DNA of 64,000 nt from Stenotrophomonas sp. 169 (GCF_014621775.1 NZ_CP061204.1:1446501-1510500); one strand, 5' to 3'; positions 42,871 through 52,633 are shown, numbered from the stretch's first letter. Numbers and translations are program-made. The notes: generated from the sequence alone by a model not told the origin.

Positions 42871-44877
42871 TCAGCGCCAGATACGCAGCTGTTCGGCGTC
42901 GGTACGCTGCATCGGCTGGCCCGGCTTGCAGCTGAAGCTGGCCGAGAAGGCCGGCAGGTTGGACAGCGGGCCGTTGGTGCGCCACTTGCCCGGTGCGCGG
43001 ACGTCCGTGCTCAGGCGTGCAGCCGCTTCGTTCGGCGACAACTGCTGGCCCCACAGCGTGGCCCATGCGCTGAAGAAGCCCTGCTGGTCCGCCGGCTTGG
43101 CGTTGGCTTCGACGGCGCGGTAGGCGTCCCACGCCAGCTCCAGGCCGGCCAGGTCGGCCAGGTTCTCTTCCTGGGTCAGCGTGCCGTTGACCTTGGCACC
43201 CTTGACGCCCGGGAACTCGTACGCGCCGTACTGCGCGGCCACGCGGCTGCCCAGCAGGGTCCAGGCGGTCTTGTCGGCCGGCGTCCACCAGCTGCGCAGT
43301 TCGCCCTTGGCGTCGATCAGCGAACCCTTCGCATCGATCGCACGGGTCAACTCATGGCCGACCAACGCGCCGTAGCTGCCGAACTTGTCGGCGGCACTGG
43401 CCTGTGCGTTGAAGATCGGGCCCTGCAGCGCGGCGGCGGTGACGATCAGGCGGTTCTGCGCTAGGTCATAGGCCAGCGACGGCTGCTGCGGCAGGACGTC
43501 CCAGCGACGATCCGCGTTGCCCTTGCCGATGCGCTTCATTTCTTCGCGATGGCGCCAGGTGGAGGCGATCAGCATGTTGCCACCGAAGCTGCCGCGGCCC
43601 ATCGGCTGCACGCTGTAATCCAGATCGCGCCGCGGGGTGCCGATTTCGATCTTCATCGCGCCCAGCTTGGCCTCTGCTTCGGCCTTCGCCTCGGCGCTCA
43701 GCCAGGTGCTGCGCTTCACGGCTTCGATCTGCGTTTCGCGCAGCTTGTCGATGATCCAGGCGGCCTGGCGGCGATCTTCCGCCGACAGGTGCTTGGCGGC
43801 GTACTCGCGACCGACCATCGGACCGGCGGCGACGTTGATCGCATCCAGCACCTGCTCCCAGCGCGCGGCCGGCAGGGTCTGCGCGCGCAGCACGCGGCCA
43901 CGGAACTCAAACTCGGCATCGCGGTAGGCCTTGGACAGGTACGGCGCCATCGCATCGCCCACGCGCCAGCGCAGGTAGGCTTTCCACTGGTCCGGTTTGA
44001 TGCGCGTGACCATGCCATCCAGCGCGCGGAACAGGGCTTCGTCGGACAGCGACACCAGATCGTCGTTGACACCCTGTGCCTTCAGGAAGGCATCCAGCTG
44101 CAGGTTCTTGTAGCGGCCGTTGAGATCCTTGGTGGAGATCGGCGCGTAGTTGCGGAACGGGTTGTTGAGGTCGGCCAGCGACTGCGCGTTGCGGGCCAGC
44201 TCGGTCTCCAGCGCGATGACGGCCTGCGATTCGGCATCCAGCTTGTCCGCCGCGGTGCCGGTCAGTGCCAGGATCTGCTTGACGTAGGCGCGGTAGCGGC
44301 CCATCACGGCCACGGTATCGGCGTCGGTGCGGGTATAGAACGCCGGGTCCGGCAGGCCCATGCCGCCCTGCATGAAGTAACCGATGTGGCGGTCGAGCGC
44401 CTTCAGGTCCACGTCGGGGCTGAAGTTGAAGGCCACCGGGATGCCGACTTGGTGCAGGGCGGCGATCGATGCCGGCACATCCTTGGCGCGCTTGATCGCG
44501 TTGATGCGGGTCAGCAGCGGGGCGATCGGATTGGAGCCGTCGGCTTCAACCGCAGCTTCGTCCAGGCCGCTGGCCCAGAAGTCACCGAGCAGCTTCTGCA
44601 CGTTGCCCTGCGGGCTGTTCATTGCGGCATCCAGCAGTTCGCGCTGCTGCGCGCGACTGCGGTCGACCAACTGGCCCATGGCCGTGGTGGCGCCGCTCTG
44701 CGGGACCGGGTTGGCCTTCAACCACGTTGCGTTGCTGGCGTCGTAGAAATCCGTGCACTGGGCGCTGACGGCCGGTGCACGCGCCGCCTTCTTCTTCGCC
44801 GCCAGGGCATCGGTAGCGGGAACCAGGAAGGCCAGGCTGACGCCCAGGGAAATGGCAAGCGGACGAAGGTTGGGCAT
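42871..44877 (-). CDS. M13-family (neprilysin/PepO-like) protein lacking a zinc-ligand histidine
   Basis: A 668-residue exported protein of the M13 metallopeptidase family (signal peptide ending T-D-A-L-A-A). The N-terminal M13 domain and the C-terminal catalytic domain are complete in length. The zinc motif expected as HExxH reads H508-E-L-T-R512, so the second His ligand is replaced by Arg. The canonical N-A-Y-Y substrate motif is also altered, to L-A-Y-D-L, whereas the downstream E-N-L-A-D motif (third ligand) is kept. It is probably catalytically dead or greatly altered. It lies just downstream of an intact paralogue, so it may serve as a regulatory or substrate-binding partner. There is no frameshift, so it is a maintained gene. 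Confidence 0.9.
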   Translation of the reverse strand: MPNLRPLAISLGVSLAFLVPATDALAAKKKAARAPAVSAQCTDFYDASNATWLKANPVPQSGATTAMGQLVDRSRAQQRELLDAAMNSPQGNVQKLLGDFWASGLDEAAVEADGSNPIAPLLTRINAIKRAKDVPASIAALHQVGIPVAFNFSPDVDLKALDRHIGYFMQGGMGLPDPAFYTRTDADTVAVMGRYRAYVKQILALTGTAADKLDAESQAVIALETELARNAQSLADLNNPFRNYAPISTKDLNGRYKNLQLDAFLKAQGVNDDLVSLSDEALFRALDGMVTRIKPDQWKAYLRWRVGDAMAPYLSKAYRDAEFEFRGRVLRAQTLPAARWEQVLDAINVAAGPMVGREYAAKHLSAEDRRQAAWIIDKLRETQIEAVKRSTWLSAEAKAEAEAKLGAMKIEIGTPRRDLDYSVQPMGRGSFGGNMLIASTWRHREEMKRIGKGNADRRWDVLPQQPSLAYDLAQNRLIVTAAALQGPIFNAQASAADKFGSYGALVGHELTRAIDAKGSLIDAKGELRSWWTPADKTAWTLLGSRVAAQYGAYEFPGVKGAKVNGTLTQEENLADLAGLELAWDAYRAVEANAKPADQQGFFSAWATLWGQQLSPNEAAARLSTDVRAPGKWRTNGPLSNLPAFSASFSCKPGQPMQRTDAEQLRIWR

Positions 44878-44984
44878 GGAAGAGCGAATCCGTCGAGGAT
44901 TAAGGGCGGGCGAACTATAGCAAGCCCTGCATGTGCAGAGCATGCAGACGCGGCGATACACCGCGGTGTGCAGGGCTGCCAACG

Positions 44985-45009
44985 AAAAGGCCCGGGTTTC
45001 CCCGGGCCT
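44985..45009 (-). terminator. Intrinsic terminator of the intact M13 peptidase gene
   Basis: On the minus strand, arms GGCCCGGG and CCCGGGCC around a four-base loop are followed by TTTTC, 28 bases past the stop at 45037. It separates the two M13 genes into different transcripts. Confidence 0.9.
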
Positions 45010-45036
45010 CCATGGCAACAAGCGGTCAGCCGTGGC

Positions 45037-47142
45037 TTACCAGATCACCACCTGTGCATCGCCTGCGCGCACCATCGGCGAACCGGCCTTGCACTGGAAC
45101 GCCGCCGCGAACGTCGGCAGGTTCGACGGCGCGCCCATCGCGCGGAACTGCGCCGGTGCGTGCGGATCGGTCGCCAGACGGACCTTGGCGTTTTCCGGGG
45201 TGTACTTGGTACGCCACACGGTGGCCCAGTTGAAGTAGAAGCGCTGATCGCGGGTGAAGCCATCGATCTTCGGATCTTCCTTGCCTTCCGATGCCTTCTG
45301 CAGCGCATCGTAAGCGGTGGCCAGGCCACCCAGGTCGGCGATGTTCTCACCCAGCGTCAGGCTGCCGTTGACGGCCTGGCCGTCGACTTTGTAGCCATCG
45401 AACTGCTTGACCAGCTTGCCGGTCAGGCCCTGGAAGTTTTTCTTGTCGGCGTCGGCCCACCACTCTTCGAAGTTGCCGGTCGGGCCGAAGCGCGCGCCCT
45501 GGTCATCGTAGCCGTGGGTCATTTCGTGGCCGATCACCGCACCGATGCCGCCGTAGTTGAGCGCGTCGTCCGCGTTGGGATCGAAGAACGGCGGCTGCAG
45601 GATGGCGGCCGGGAACACGATCTCGTTCTGCAGCGGGTTGTAGTAGGCGTTGACCGTCTGCGGGGTCATGCCCCACTCGGTCTTGTCCACCGGCTGGCCG
45701 ATCTTGGCCAGGTTGAACTTGTAGTTGAAGGCATTGGCCGCACGCACGTTGCCGAGGAAGCTGTCACGGCCGGTGTCCAGGCCCGACCAGTCACGCCACT
45801 TGTCCGGGTAACCGATCTTCGGGGTGAAGGTCTCCCACTTGGCAATGGCCTTCGCCTTGGTCTCAGCGCTCATCCAGGACAGGCCCTGGATGCGTTCCTT
45901 GAGGGCGGCGGCCAGGTTCTTCACCAGCGTTTCCATCTTCGCCTTGGCTTCCGGCGAGAACGCGACCTTGACGTACAGCTGGCCGAACGCTTCGCCCGCA
46001 CCGTTTTCGATGGTGCCGAGCACGCGCTTCCAGCGCGGCTTCTGTTCCTTCTGACCGTTCAGGGTCTTGCCGTAGAACTCGTAGTTCTCGTTGGCGAAGG
46101 CATCGCTCAGGTACGGCGAGGCGCTGTCCACGGTATGGAAGCGCAGGTAGGCCTTCCACACGGCCGGATCGGTATCGCCCAGCGCCTTGCTCACTTCCTC
46201 GTGGAAGCTCGGGATGGCCAGCGAGAACTTCTCCGGCGCGGCCACGCCCTGCGCCTTGAAGAACTCGGTCCAGCTGAAGTTCGGGGTCAGCGTGTCCGCA
46301 TCCGCCAAGGTCACCGGGTGATAGAACAGCGAGACATCGCGCGACAGTTCAACGCTGGACTTGGAGGCCTTGGCGAGGCGGGTTTCCAGCGCGACCACGT
46401 CCTGTGCCTGCTTGGCGGCGTCGGCCGCCGGCACGCCGGCCAGCTCGAGCACCTTGGCCACGTGGGCCTGGTAGGCCTTCAGCTTGTCGGCCTTGCTGGC
46501 TTCGGTATAGAAGGTCTTGTCCGGCAGACCCAGGCCGCCCTGGCTGGCGTAAGCCATGTTGACCGCGGAGTTCTTGAAGTCCGCTTCGGCGCCGAAACCG
46601 AACAGTACGTTCTCGCCCTTGGCCGCGCTGTCGCGCAGGTAAGCGGCGATGGCGCCCTTGTCGTTCAGCGCATCGATGGCAGCAAGGTCCGCCTTCAACG
46701 GTTCGATGCCCTGGGCATTGATCTTCGCTTCGTCCATGCCGGTGGCCCACAGGTCACCAACCACCTTTTCGATGTGGTTCGGGTTCTTGACCTGCGCGAC
46801 CTGCTCGGCGAGCTGGTGCTGCGCGGCCACCGAGCGCTCGTCGAGGATGGTGAAGGCGCCCCAGCTGGTGCGGTCGGCCGGGATTTCATTGGCGGCCAGC
46901 CACTTGCTGTTGACGTAGTCGCCGAAGGCCGTGCAGGCGTCCAGCGTGCTGTCCAGGTCGCTGGGCTGGAAGGCGTTGTACGCCGGCAGCTTGGCCTGGT
47001 CCAGGGTGTAGGTGGTGGCTTCGGGTGTGGCGGCCGGGGTGGAGGCGGCGCCTTCCGTGGCCGGGGCTTCGCTCTTGCCGCAGCCGACCAGCGCGGCCGA
47101 AACGGCGAGGGTCAGCAGGACGATCTTGGGAGTACGGGTCAC
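45037..47142 (-). CDS. M13-family zinc metallopeptidase, lipoprotein (PepO-like)
   Basis: A 701-residue zinc endopeptidase of the neprilysin/PepO family. The zinc motif is H539-E-M-T-H543 in V-I-G-H-E-M-T-H-G-Y-D-D-Q-G, the third ligand lies in G-E-N-I-A-D-L-G-G-L, and the substrate-binding N-A-Y-Y-N-P motif is intact. The N-terminus is a lipoprotein signal (L-V-G-C-G-K), so it is anchored in the periplasm. The GTG at 47142 was chosen because it directly begins this signal and has a GGAGG ribosome-binding site ten bases upstream; a longer frame would add an unlikely leader. It is the active paralogue of the neighbouring protein at 42871. Confidence 0.95.
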   Translation of the reverse strand: MTRTPKIVLLTLAVSAALVGCGKSEAPATEGAASTPAATPEATTYTLDQAKLPAYNAFQPSDLDSTLDACTAFGDYVNSKWLAANEIPADRTSWGAFTILDERSVAAQHQLAEQVAQVKNPNHIEKVVGDLWATGMDEAKINAQGIEPLKADLAAIDALNDKGAIAAYLRDSAAKGENVLFGFGAEADFKNSAVNMAYASQGGLGLPDKTFYTEASKADKLKAYQAHVAKVLELAGVPAADAAKQAQDVVALETRLAKASKSSVELSRDVSLFYHPVTLADADTLTPNFSWTEFFKAQGVAAPEKFSLAIPSFHEEVSKALGDTDPAVWKAYLRFHTVDSASPYLSDAFANENYEFYGKTLNGQKEQKPRWKRVLGTIENGAGEAFGQLYVKVAFSPEAKAKMETLVKNLAAALKERIQGLSWMSAETKAKAIAKWETFTPKIGYPDKWRDWSGLDTGRDSFLGNVRAANAFNYKFNLAKIGQPVDKTEWGMTPQTVNAYYNPLQNEIVFPAAILQPPFFDPNADDALNYGGIGAVIGHEMTHGYDDQGARFGPTGNFEEWWADADKKNFQGLTGKLVKQFDGYKVDGQAVNGSLTLGENIADLGGLATAYDALQKASEGKEDPKIDGFTRDQRFYFNWATVWRTKYTPENAKVRLATDPHAPAQFRAMGAPSNLPTFAAAFQCKAGSPMVRAGDAQVVIW

Positions 47143-47302
47143 TTTGTTTGGCCTCCAGGCCGCGTGATAGCTGAGAAAGCCCCCGCAGGGGCCGTAGGGC
47201 GGACGATACGCCTCCAGCCCGGCCCGCAAGGGTGTCGAAGGTCATGCCGGGACGCAAGTGGGCGAACGGACAAGGTTGGCAACATGCCGGCCCGCGCCCA
47301 TG

Positions 47303-47332
47303 AAAAAAGGAGGCGACCGGGGTCGCCTCCTT
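47303..47332 (-). terminator. Intrinsic terminator of the TonB-dependent receptor gene
   Basis: On the minus strand a 12-base stem (AAGGAGGCGACC with GGTCGCCTCCTT) with a very short loop is followed by TTTTTT, 24 bases after the receptor stop at 47356. Confidence 0.92.
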
Positions 47333-47355
47333 CGGGTGTCACGTCGTGCGGATTA

Positions 47356-50223
47356 TCAGAACTTGTACTTCAGACGCACGTACGGGGTGCGGCCGTACAG
47401 GTCGTACTGCGTAGCGAACGCGGCGGTGTTGCCGTAACGCGTACCGGCACCGGTGGAGATCAGGGCGGGCTTGGTGTTGAACACGTTGGACACACCGACC
47501 AGGATTTCCCAATCCGACTGCTCGTAGCTCAGCGACGCGGTGTGGTACAGGCGTGCGTCGGCGGTCAGGTCGCGGTAGGAGTTCGGACGACCCTGGTAGG
47601 TGAACACATTGTTCAAGTCCTTGTTCTCGGTCGAGCCGATGTACTGGGTCAGCCAGTTGTAGCTCCAGTCGCCACGGGTCAGGCTCAGGCCCAGGTTGGC
47701 CACCACGTCCGGCCGGCCGATGTAGCCCAGCTGGTCCGAATCAGACAGGCCGCTGGCTTCGGCGGTGTCGAAGATCTGCGCCACGTCTTCCATCGTGTAG
47801 GTGACCTGGGTGTCGACCGCGAAGGTGCCGAAACCGAACTCACGTTCCCAGTTTGCCGTCAGGTCCCAACCACGGGTGCGCTGCTGGTTGATGTTGAGGT
47901 ACTGGGCGTAGATCTCGCGGATCGAGTTGGCATCCGGACCGGTGGTCGGGTTGCGCACCAGCAGCTCGCAGTAACGGTTCGGGAAGGTGCTGGAGGTATA
48001 GCAGCCGTCCACGATGTCGGCCGAACCCAGCGCGGTGATCTGACCCTTGACCTTGTAGTCGAAGTAATCGATCGCGATGCTCAGGTCGGTGAACGACGGG
48101 GTGAAGACGATACCGGCGCTCTTCGCCCGCGAGGTTTCCGGCGTCAGGTTGCCGGCGCCGCCGCTGGTGAACACCGTGGCGCTGGAGCCTGCACCGGTGT
48201 AGTCCGCCGGGATGCCCGCCGCGCCGCAGTTGGTCTGCAGGTTGGTGTTGTTGCTCTCGCCCCAGCGGATGCACGGATCGATCGCGGTCTGTGCCTGGAA
48301 GCCGGTCTGGTTGCCCAGGTACAGCTCATACAGGCCCGGTGCGCGGTACGACGTACCCAAGGTGCCGCGGACACGGAACGCCGAATTGATCTGCCAGTTC
48401 AGGCCGAGCTTCCAGACCGAATCGCTGCCATCGACCGAGTCGTATTCGAAGATACGGCCGGAGGCGTTGGCGCTCAGCGATTCGATGCCGGTGATGCCCT
48501 TCAGCAGCGGAACGTCGAACTCGACGAAGGCTTCCTTGACCTTGTCTTCGCCCTTGGTCTGGTCAGCGGTGGACGCGCCCCACAGATCCTTGTACTCGAC
48601 GCCCGGCTGATCGTTGATCTTGTAGTTGCGGTACTCGAAGCCGATGGCCGTGCCGACCGCGCCGGCCGGCAGGTCGAACAGCTCACCGGTGAATACTGCG
48701 TTGATGCTGTACTGGTCGTAGGTGGTCTTGCCCGGGGCCCACACGCCCAGGATGTCGACCAGCTCGTCGACCTTCGCACCGCTCAGGTAGCCCGGATCGA
48801 AGTAATTGGCGGCCGGCGTTTCGCCTGCGCCTTCGGTGAGCAGGTCACCGGTGATCGAGTTCTTGATGCCCAGCGTGTTGTACTTGCCGCTGGACCGGCT
48901 GTAGTTGCCGTTGACTTCCCAGCCCCACGACTCGGTGCCCTTGAACAGGCCATCGAACTTGGTGGCGCCGTAGAAGTAGTCGACCTCGGTGTGGGACTGC
49001 GACTTGAACGGCAGCACCGGCTGGGCATAGCCGTTGGTGGTGCCCGGCGCTTCCACGGTCGGGAAGAACTGGCGCCACTGGAAGTTGTCCGTGGTGCGCT
49101 TGTTGTACAGGAACTGGGTCTTCCAGTTGAACGAATCGAAGCCGAAATCAGTGGCCAGGTAAGCCGACTTGCGCTCCTGGCGGTTCATGATGTGGCTCTC
49201 GCCCCAACGCGAGAAGTTCAGCGGTTCCTGGTAGAACGCAACCGGGTTGCCACCGGCATAGGTCTGGTTCGCGCGCGGGCGATAACCGGCGAACGGACCG
49301 ACCGTGCTGCCATCAGCAGAGGGCACGTAGCGGATCGGCGAATCGTATTCGTCGATGACGTTGTGCAGCAGGTTGTTGCAGTTCGCCAGCGGAGTGCCGG
49401 CATTGATGGAACGATCCTGGCGATCGATACGGTTGCCGTCGGCATCCTTGATCAGATCTTCGCCGCACTTGAGGTAATCGCGGTCACCGCGGGTCAGCTC
49501 GTTGTGGCGGTACCACTCGACCGCAGCGACGACGCTGCCGGTTTCGAAGTTCCAGCCATTGGCCAGCGACGCGGCGAACACTTCACCGCCGCCCTGGGTC
49601 GGGATGCGCGAGGTCACGGTCAGTTCCGGACGATCGAAGTTCTTCTTGGTGATCAGGTTGACCACGCCGGCGACGGCGTCGGAGCCGTAGATCGAGGACG
49701 AACCGTCCTTCACGATCTCAGCGCGCTGCAGCACCGCGGTCGGGATCACGTTCAGATCGAAAGCGCCGACGGCGCCGCGGGTGCCGGCCGGGCCGGGACG
49801 CTGGCCGTCAAGCAGCACGAGGGTACGGTTCGCGCCCAGGCCGCGCAGCGAGAACGTCTGCACGCCGGTACCGCCGTCGACGACGAAGCCGCCGAACTGG
49901 TGGGTGATCTGCGTTTCAGCGGCGCCGATGGCCGAGCGCTGCAGGAATTCGCCAACGTTCACCTGGCCCTGAGCGGCGTTCTTCTCGGTGTCAATGGTGA
50001 ACACGGGGGAGGCGGTCTCGTAATCCGCACGGCGGATCAGCGAGCCGGTGACAGAGACTCTGTCCAGATCCCGGGTCGTCGGCTCAGCGGAGGCGGCCGT
50101 TGACTTGGCGGTGTTGCTCTGATTGCTCTCCTGCGCGAAGGCAGGTGCGGCGGTGAGGCAGGCCAGCACAGCGAGGGTCAGAGGGACACGGCTTGGCGAG
50201 AGGTGGCGATTGGCTTTGCGCAT
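47356..50223 (-). CDS. TonB-dependent outer-membrane receptor
   Basis: A 955-residue receptor. The signal peptide ends A-A-P-A-F-A-Q. A TonB-box-like segment (D-R-V-S-V-T-G-S-L-I-R-R) begins at about residue 54, followed by the plug (L-R-G-L-G-A-N-R-T-L-V-L-L-D-G and D-G-S-S-S-I-Y-G-S-D-A-V-A-G-V-V-N), then a 22-strand barrel ending Y-V-R-L-K-Y-K-F. The R-x-x-x-S-x-V-F-T-I-D start and the GxRxxVxxLNxIP-like D-L-N-V-I-P are typical of the large TonB receptors expanded in Xanthomonadaceae; the substrate is unknown. It lies between M13 and S9 peptidase genes on the same strand, a setting that suggests peptide uptake, but each gene has its own terminator. Confidence 0.95.
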   Translation of the reverse strand: MRKANRHLSPSRVPLTLAVLACLTAAPAFAQESNQSNTAKSTAASAEPTTRDLDRVSVTGSLIRRADYETASPVFTIDTEKNAAQGQVNVGEFLQRSAIGAAETQITHQFGGFVVDGGTGVQTFSLRGLGANRTLVLLDGQRPGPAGTRGAVGAFDLNVIPTAVLQRAEIVKDGSSSIYGSDAVAGVVNLITKKNFDRPELTVTSRIPTQGGGEVFAASLANGWNFETGSVVAAVEWYRHNELTRGDRDYLKCGEDLIKDADGNRIDRQDRSINAGTPLANCNNLLHNVIDEYDSPIRYVPSADGSTVGPFAGYRPRANQTYAGGNPVAFYQEPLNFSRWGESHIMNRQERKSAYLATDFGFDSFNWKTQFLYNKRTTDNFQWRQFFPTVEAPGTTNGYAQPVLPFKSQSHTEVDYFYGATKFDGLFKGTESWGWEVNGNYSRSSGKYNTLGIKNSITGDLLTEGAGETPAANYFDPGYLSGAKVDELVDILGVWAPGKTTYDQYSINAVFTGELFDLPAGAVGTAIGFEYRNYKINDQPGVEYKDLWGASTADQTKGEDKVKEAFVEFDVPLLKGITGIESLSANASGRIFEYDSVDGSDSVWKLGLNWQINSAFRVRGTLGTSYRAPGLYELYLGNQTGFQAQTAIDPCIRWGESNNTNLQTNCGAAGIPADYTGAGSSATVFTSGGAGNLTPETSRAKSAGIVFTPSFTDLSIAIDYFDYKVKGQITALGSADIVDGCYTSSTFPNRYCELLVRNPTTGPDANSIREIYAQYLNINQQRTRGWDLTANWEREFGFGTFAVDTQVTYTMEDVAQIFDTAEASGLSDSDQLGYIGRPDVVANLGLSLTRGDWSYNWLTQYIGSTENKDLNNVFTYQGRPNSYRDLTADARLYHTASLSYEQSDWEILVGVSNVFNTKPALISTGAGTRYGNTAAFATQYDLYGRTPYVRLKYKF

Positions 50224-50266
50224 TGCGTTGACTTCCCAGTTGTTATGCTCCGGTTAACCGAGTCTA

Positions 50267-50301
50267 TGAGCGCTATTTGCTAAATGCAACGTAAATGTTG
50301 C
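50267..50301 (-). promoter_or_regulatory. Candidate promoter with overlapping inverted repeat before the receptor gene
   Basis: In the AT-rich 191-bp gap upstream of the receptor gene, on the minus strand, TTGCAT and TAGACT are 17 bases apart and could be -35 and -10 boxes. An inverted repeat, GCAAC-N6-GTTGC (50286-50301), overlaps the -35 box and could be an operator. The match is modest. Confidence 0.4.
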
Positions 50302-50350
50302 GACATTTTCATCACACTGTCGTAATCACTGATTCAGGTTCGCAGACACG

Positions 50351-50382
50351 AAAAGAGCTCCGGCGAGGTGATCGCCGGAGCC
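50351..50382 (-). terminator. Intrinsic terminator of the S9 peptidase gene
   Basis: On the minus strand, arms GCTCCGGCGA and TCGCCGGAGC around a five-base loop are followed by TCTTTT, 33 bases past the stop at 50415. Confidence 0.88.
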
Positions 50383-50414
50383 CTGTGCTGACCGTTGCGT
50401 CGCGCTGGATCGAT

Positions 50415-52445
50415 TTACAGACCGCCCGGACCGCACTCCTTGGCGAGGAAGTCGGACATCAGCGGCAACGTCTTCTGATAGTGGCTGGGGTACCACGGCA
50501 TGCTGTGCGGCATGTCGGGGATCAGCTCGAACTTGGCAGGCACCTTGCCCTGCACGGCGTTGTAGAAGCTGCGCGCATGGAACGAAGGCGTGCGTACATC
50601 GCGGTCACCCACGTAGAGCAGCACGGGGATGGTGGCCTTGGCGGTGTTCTGCATCGGGTCCATGCCCTTCACCGTCTGCCCCTGCAGGATGCGCTGCAGC
50701 CGGTTTTCGCTCCAGGACACGCCGAGTCGTGCCAGGTCGGTCACCGGTGCACCGGCGATGGCGCACTGGTAGGGCGATGGGCTGCGCACGGTGGCTGCCG
50801 CCGCCGCGAAGCCACCGTAGGAATAGCCGAAGATCGCGACGCGATCCTTGGCGGCAATGCCCTGCTGCACCATCCAGGCCGCCGCATCGTCGTTGTCGTC
50901 CTGCATCTTCTGGCCCCACTCGCGGTCACCGGCAATCCAGTGCTCGCGGCCGAAACCGGTGGAGCCGCGGTACTGCGGGCGGATCACCGCATAGCCACGC
51001 GAGGTGAAGTAGGGCACCCAGCCCGAGCGGTCCCAGCCGGTGTAGTCGCGTGCCCACGGGCCGCCGTGCGGATGCACCAGAGTGGGCAGCGCGGTGCTGC
51101 CTTCCTTCCAGCCAACCGGCAGGTCGACGATGGCGGGAATCTTGCGGCCATCCCGTGCGGTGTAAGTCACCCAGCGCTGCTCGCCGATCTGCTTGCCATC
51201 GATCCACGGACGTTCGCTGCCCAGGGTGGTCACGTTCTTGCGGTCGCGCAGCACGTAATAGCTGACCGGCGACTGCGCGCTGTCGGTGGTGAACAGCACG
51301 CGTGACAGATCGTCGTTGTAGCCGGTGATGGTGACATCCAGACCCGGGTAAGCCTGCTTCAGCCCGTCCTGCAGGGCCTTCATCTGCGGATCGACGTAGA
51401 TCGTTTCACGGGTGGGGCCATCGACGTGGAATCCCAGCACCTGGTTGAAGTTGCTCGGGCGCGTACCCAGCACCAGGCCGCCGATCGGATAGGTCGGGTG
51501 CGCGGCGAGGGGCTCCGGATCGAAGGCGCGGGTGGTCGGGTCGTACATCCGCGCCTGCACCTGCGGCGAGAAGCGATCGGTCAGGATGTAGAGCTTCTTC
51601 GATGCTTCATCGATGCCGACGATGTCCATCGTGTAACGATCGGTGAGCTTGGTGGTCAGCGGATCGTGCTTCTCGAACTGCCCGGAGGCCGGGTTCTTGA
51701 TCAGGATCTGCTGCTCGTACTCGTTGGCGCCGGCTGGCTCGATCTGCACGCGGGTCAGCAGTTCACCGTTGCGCGGATTGAACAGGCCCGGCGAGGAACG
51801 CGCGCCGCCGCGGAACAGAAGTTCGGTCTGCCCGGTGCGCAGGTTGAACAGATAGTAGTTCGCCGACAGGGTGGTCTGGTTGACCTGGGAGATGACGACC
51901 TTGTCCGGGTCCAGCGGCAGCGCGTGCACCAGCGACGCGGAACCGGCGATCTCAAGGCAGCGCTGGGTCTGCTCGCTGATACCCAGTTTGCGCGTGTTGT
52001 CGGCGAACGCTTCGTCGAACTTCACCTGGCTGGAATCGGTCAGGTAGGCCTTGGTCAGGAAGGTCTTGGTGGAGCCGATCGAATTGCCTTCGCCGCAGCC
52101 GGACAGCTGCGCGGTCAGCTCCTGGCGGCTGAGCACCAGGTTCTTGCCGGCCTTCAACGCACTGGCGGCAACGAACTTCATGCGGTCACCGGACGGGGTG
52201 ATCGCCACCGGACCGGCATCCAGCTTGTCCATGTCCCAGTTGGCAAGGGCGGTGTCGCCGTTGTTGCTGCCCGGGGCGGAGATGATGGCGACCAGCTGCT
52301 TGCCGTCGGCGCTCATGGTCACCGACTGGATGGCCGGGATCTTCGAGAAGTCGTCGACCGGCAGGGGGGCGGCCATCGCCTGCGAGACAGAGGCGGCAAG
52401 CAGCGACAGCGCGGTGCAGAAGCGAAGCGATCGGGTGAGGTGCAT
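50415..52445 (-). CDS. S9-family (prolyl oligopeptidase-like) serine peptidase
   Basis: A 676-residue exported peptidase. After the signal peptide (ending S-Q-A-M-A-A) comes a beta-propeller-like N-terminal domain, then an alpha/beta-hydrolase catalytic domain from about residue 410. The nucleophile is Ser542 in F-G-Y-S-Y-G-G-F, the Asp is in V-G-D-R-D-V-R-T-P and the His in M-P-H-S-M-P. The P-H-G-G-P-W-A-R-D segment is the usual oxyanion-region motif. It is likely a periplasmic dipeptidyl or oligopeptidase, working near M13 peptidases and TonB receptors in peptide use. The ATG at 52445 was chosen for the signal peptide; an upstream ATG would add an unlikely 20-residue leader. Confidence 0.93.
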   Translation of the reverse strand: MHLTRSLRFCTALSLLAASVSQAMAAPLPVDDFSKIPAIQSVTMSADGKQLVAIISAPGSNNGDTALANWDMDKLDAGPVAITPSGDRMKFVAASALKAGKNLVLSRQELTAQLSGCGEGNSIGSTKTFLTKAYLTDSSQVKFDEAFADNTRKLGISEQTQRCLEIAGSASLVHALPLDPDKVVISQVNQTTLSANYYLFNLRTGQTELLFRGGARSSPGLFNPRNGELLTRVQIEPAGANEYEQQILIKNPASGQFEKHDPLTTKLTDRYTMDIVGIDEASKKLYILTDRFSPQVQARMYDPTTRAFDPEPLAAHPTYPIGGLVLGTRPSNFNQVLGFHVDGPTRETIYVDPQMKALQDGLKQAYPGLDVTITGYNDDLSRVLFTTDSAQSPVSYYVLRDRKNVTTLGSERPWIDGKQIGEQRWVTYTARDGRKIPAIVDLPVGWKEGSTALPTLVHPHGGPWARDYTGWDRSGWVPYFTSRGYAVIRPQYRGSTGFGREHWIAGDREWGQKMQDDNDDAAAWMVQQGIAAKDRVAIFGYSYGGFAAAAATVRSPSPYQCAIAGAPVTDLARLGVSWSENRLQRILQGQTVKGMDPMQNTAKATIPVLLYVGDRDVRTPSFHARSFYNAVQGKVPAKFELIPDMPHSMPWYPSHYQKTLPLMSDFLAKECGPGGL

Positions 52446-52633
52446 GGTGAAAAGCGTCCGTTGCAATGAGGCTGCGAAGATGAACGAAGCGTGAGTGTGA
52501 GTCAACTTCGATCACGTTGTTGGCTGTGGGATTCACGTCACGACGGGCGGCCGCGGGCCATGGGGCCGGAACGAAGGCGCGGGGCCACGCGTATCATCTC
52601 TATGTCCCGCACTATTTCCCCCGGAGTCCCGAA

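Noticed and set aside
43549..50103. A continuous open frame of 2184 codons on the plus strand, antisense to the two M13 genes and a TonB receptor gene
   Set aside because: It mirrors three well-supported genes. Strong G/C third-position bias leaves few stops in the antisense frame, its product is rich in R, H, G, V and Q with no recognisable domain, and it spans intergenic regions and terminators.
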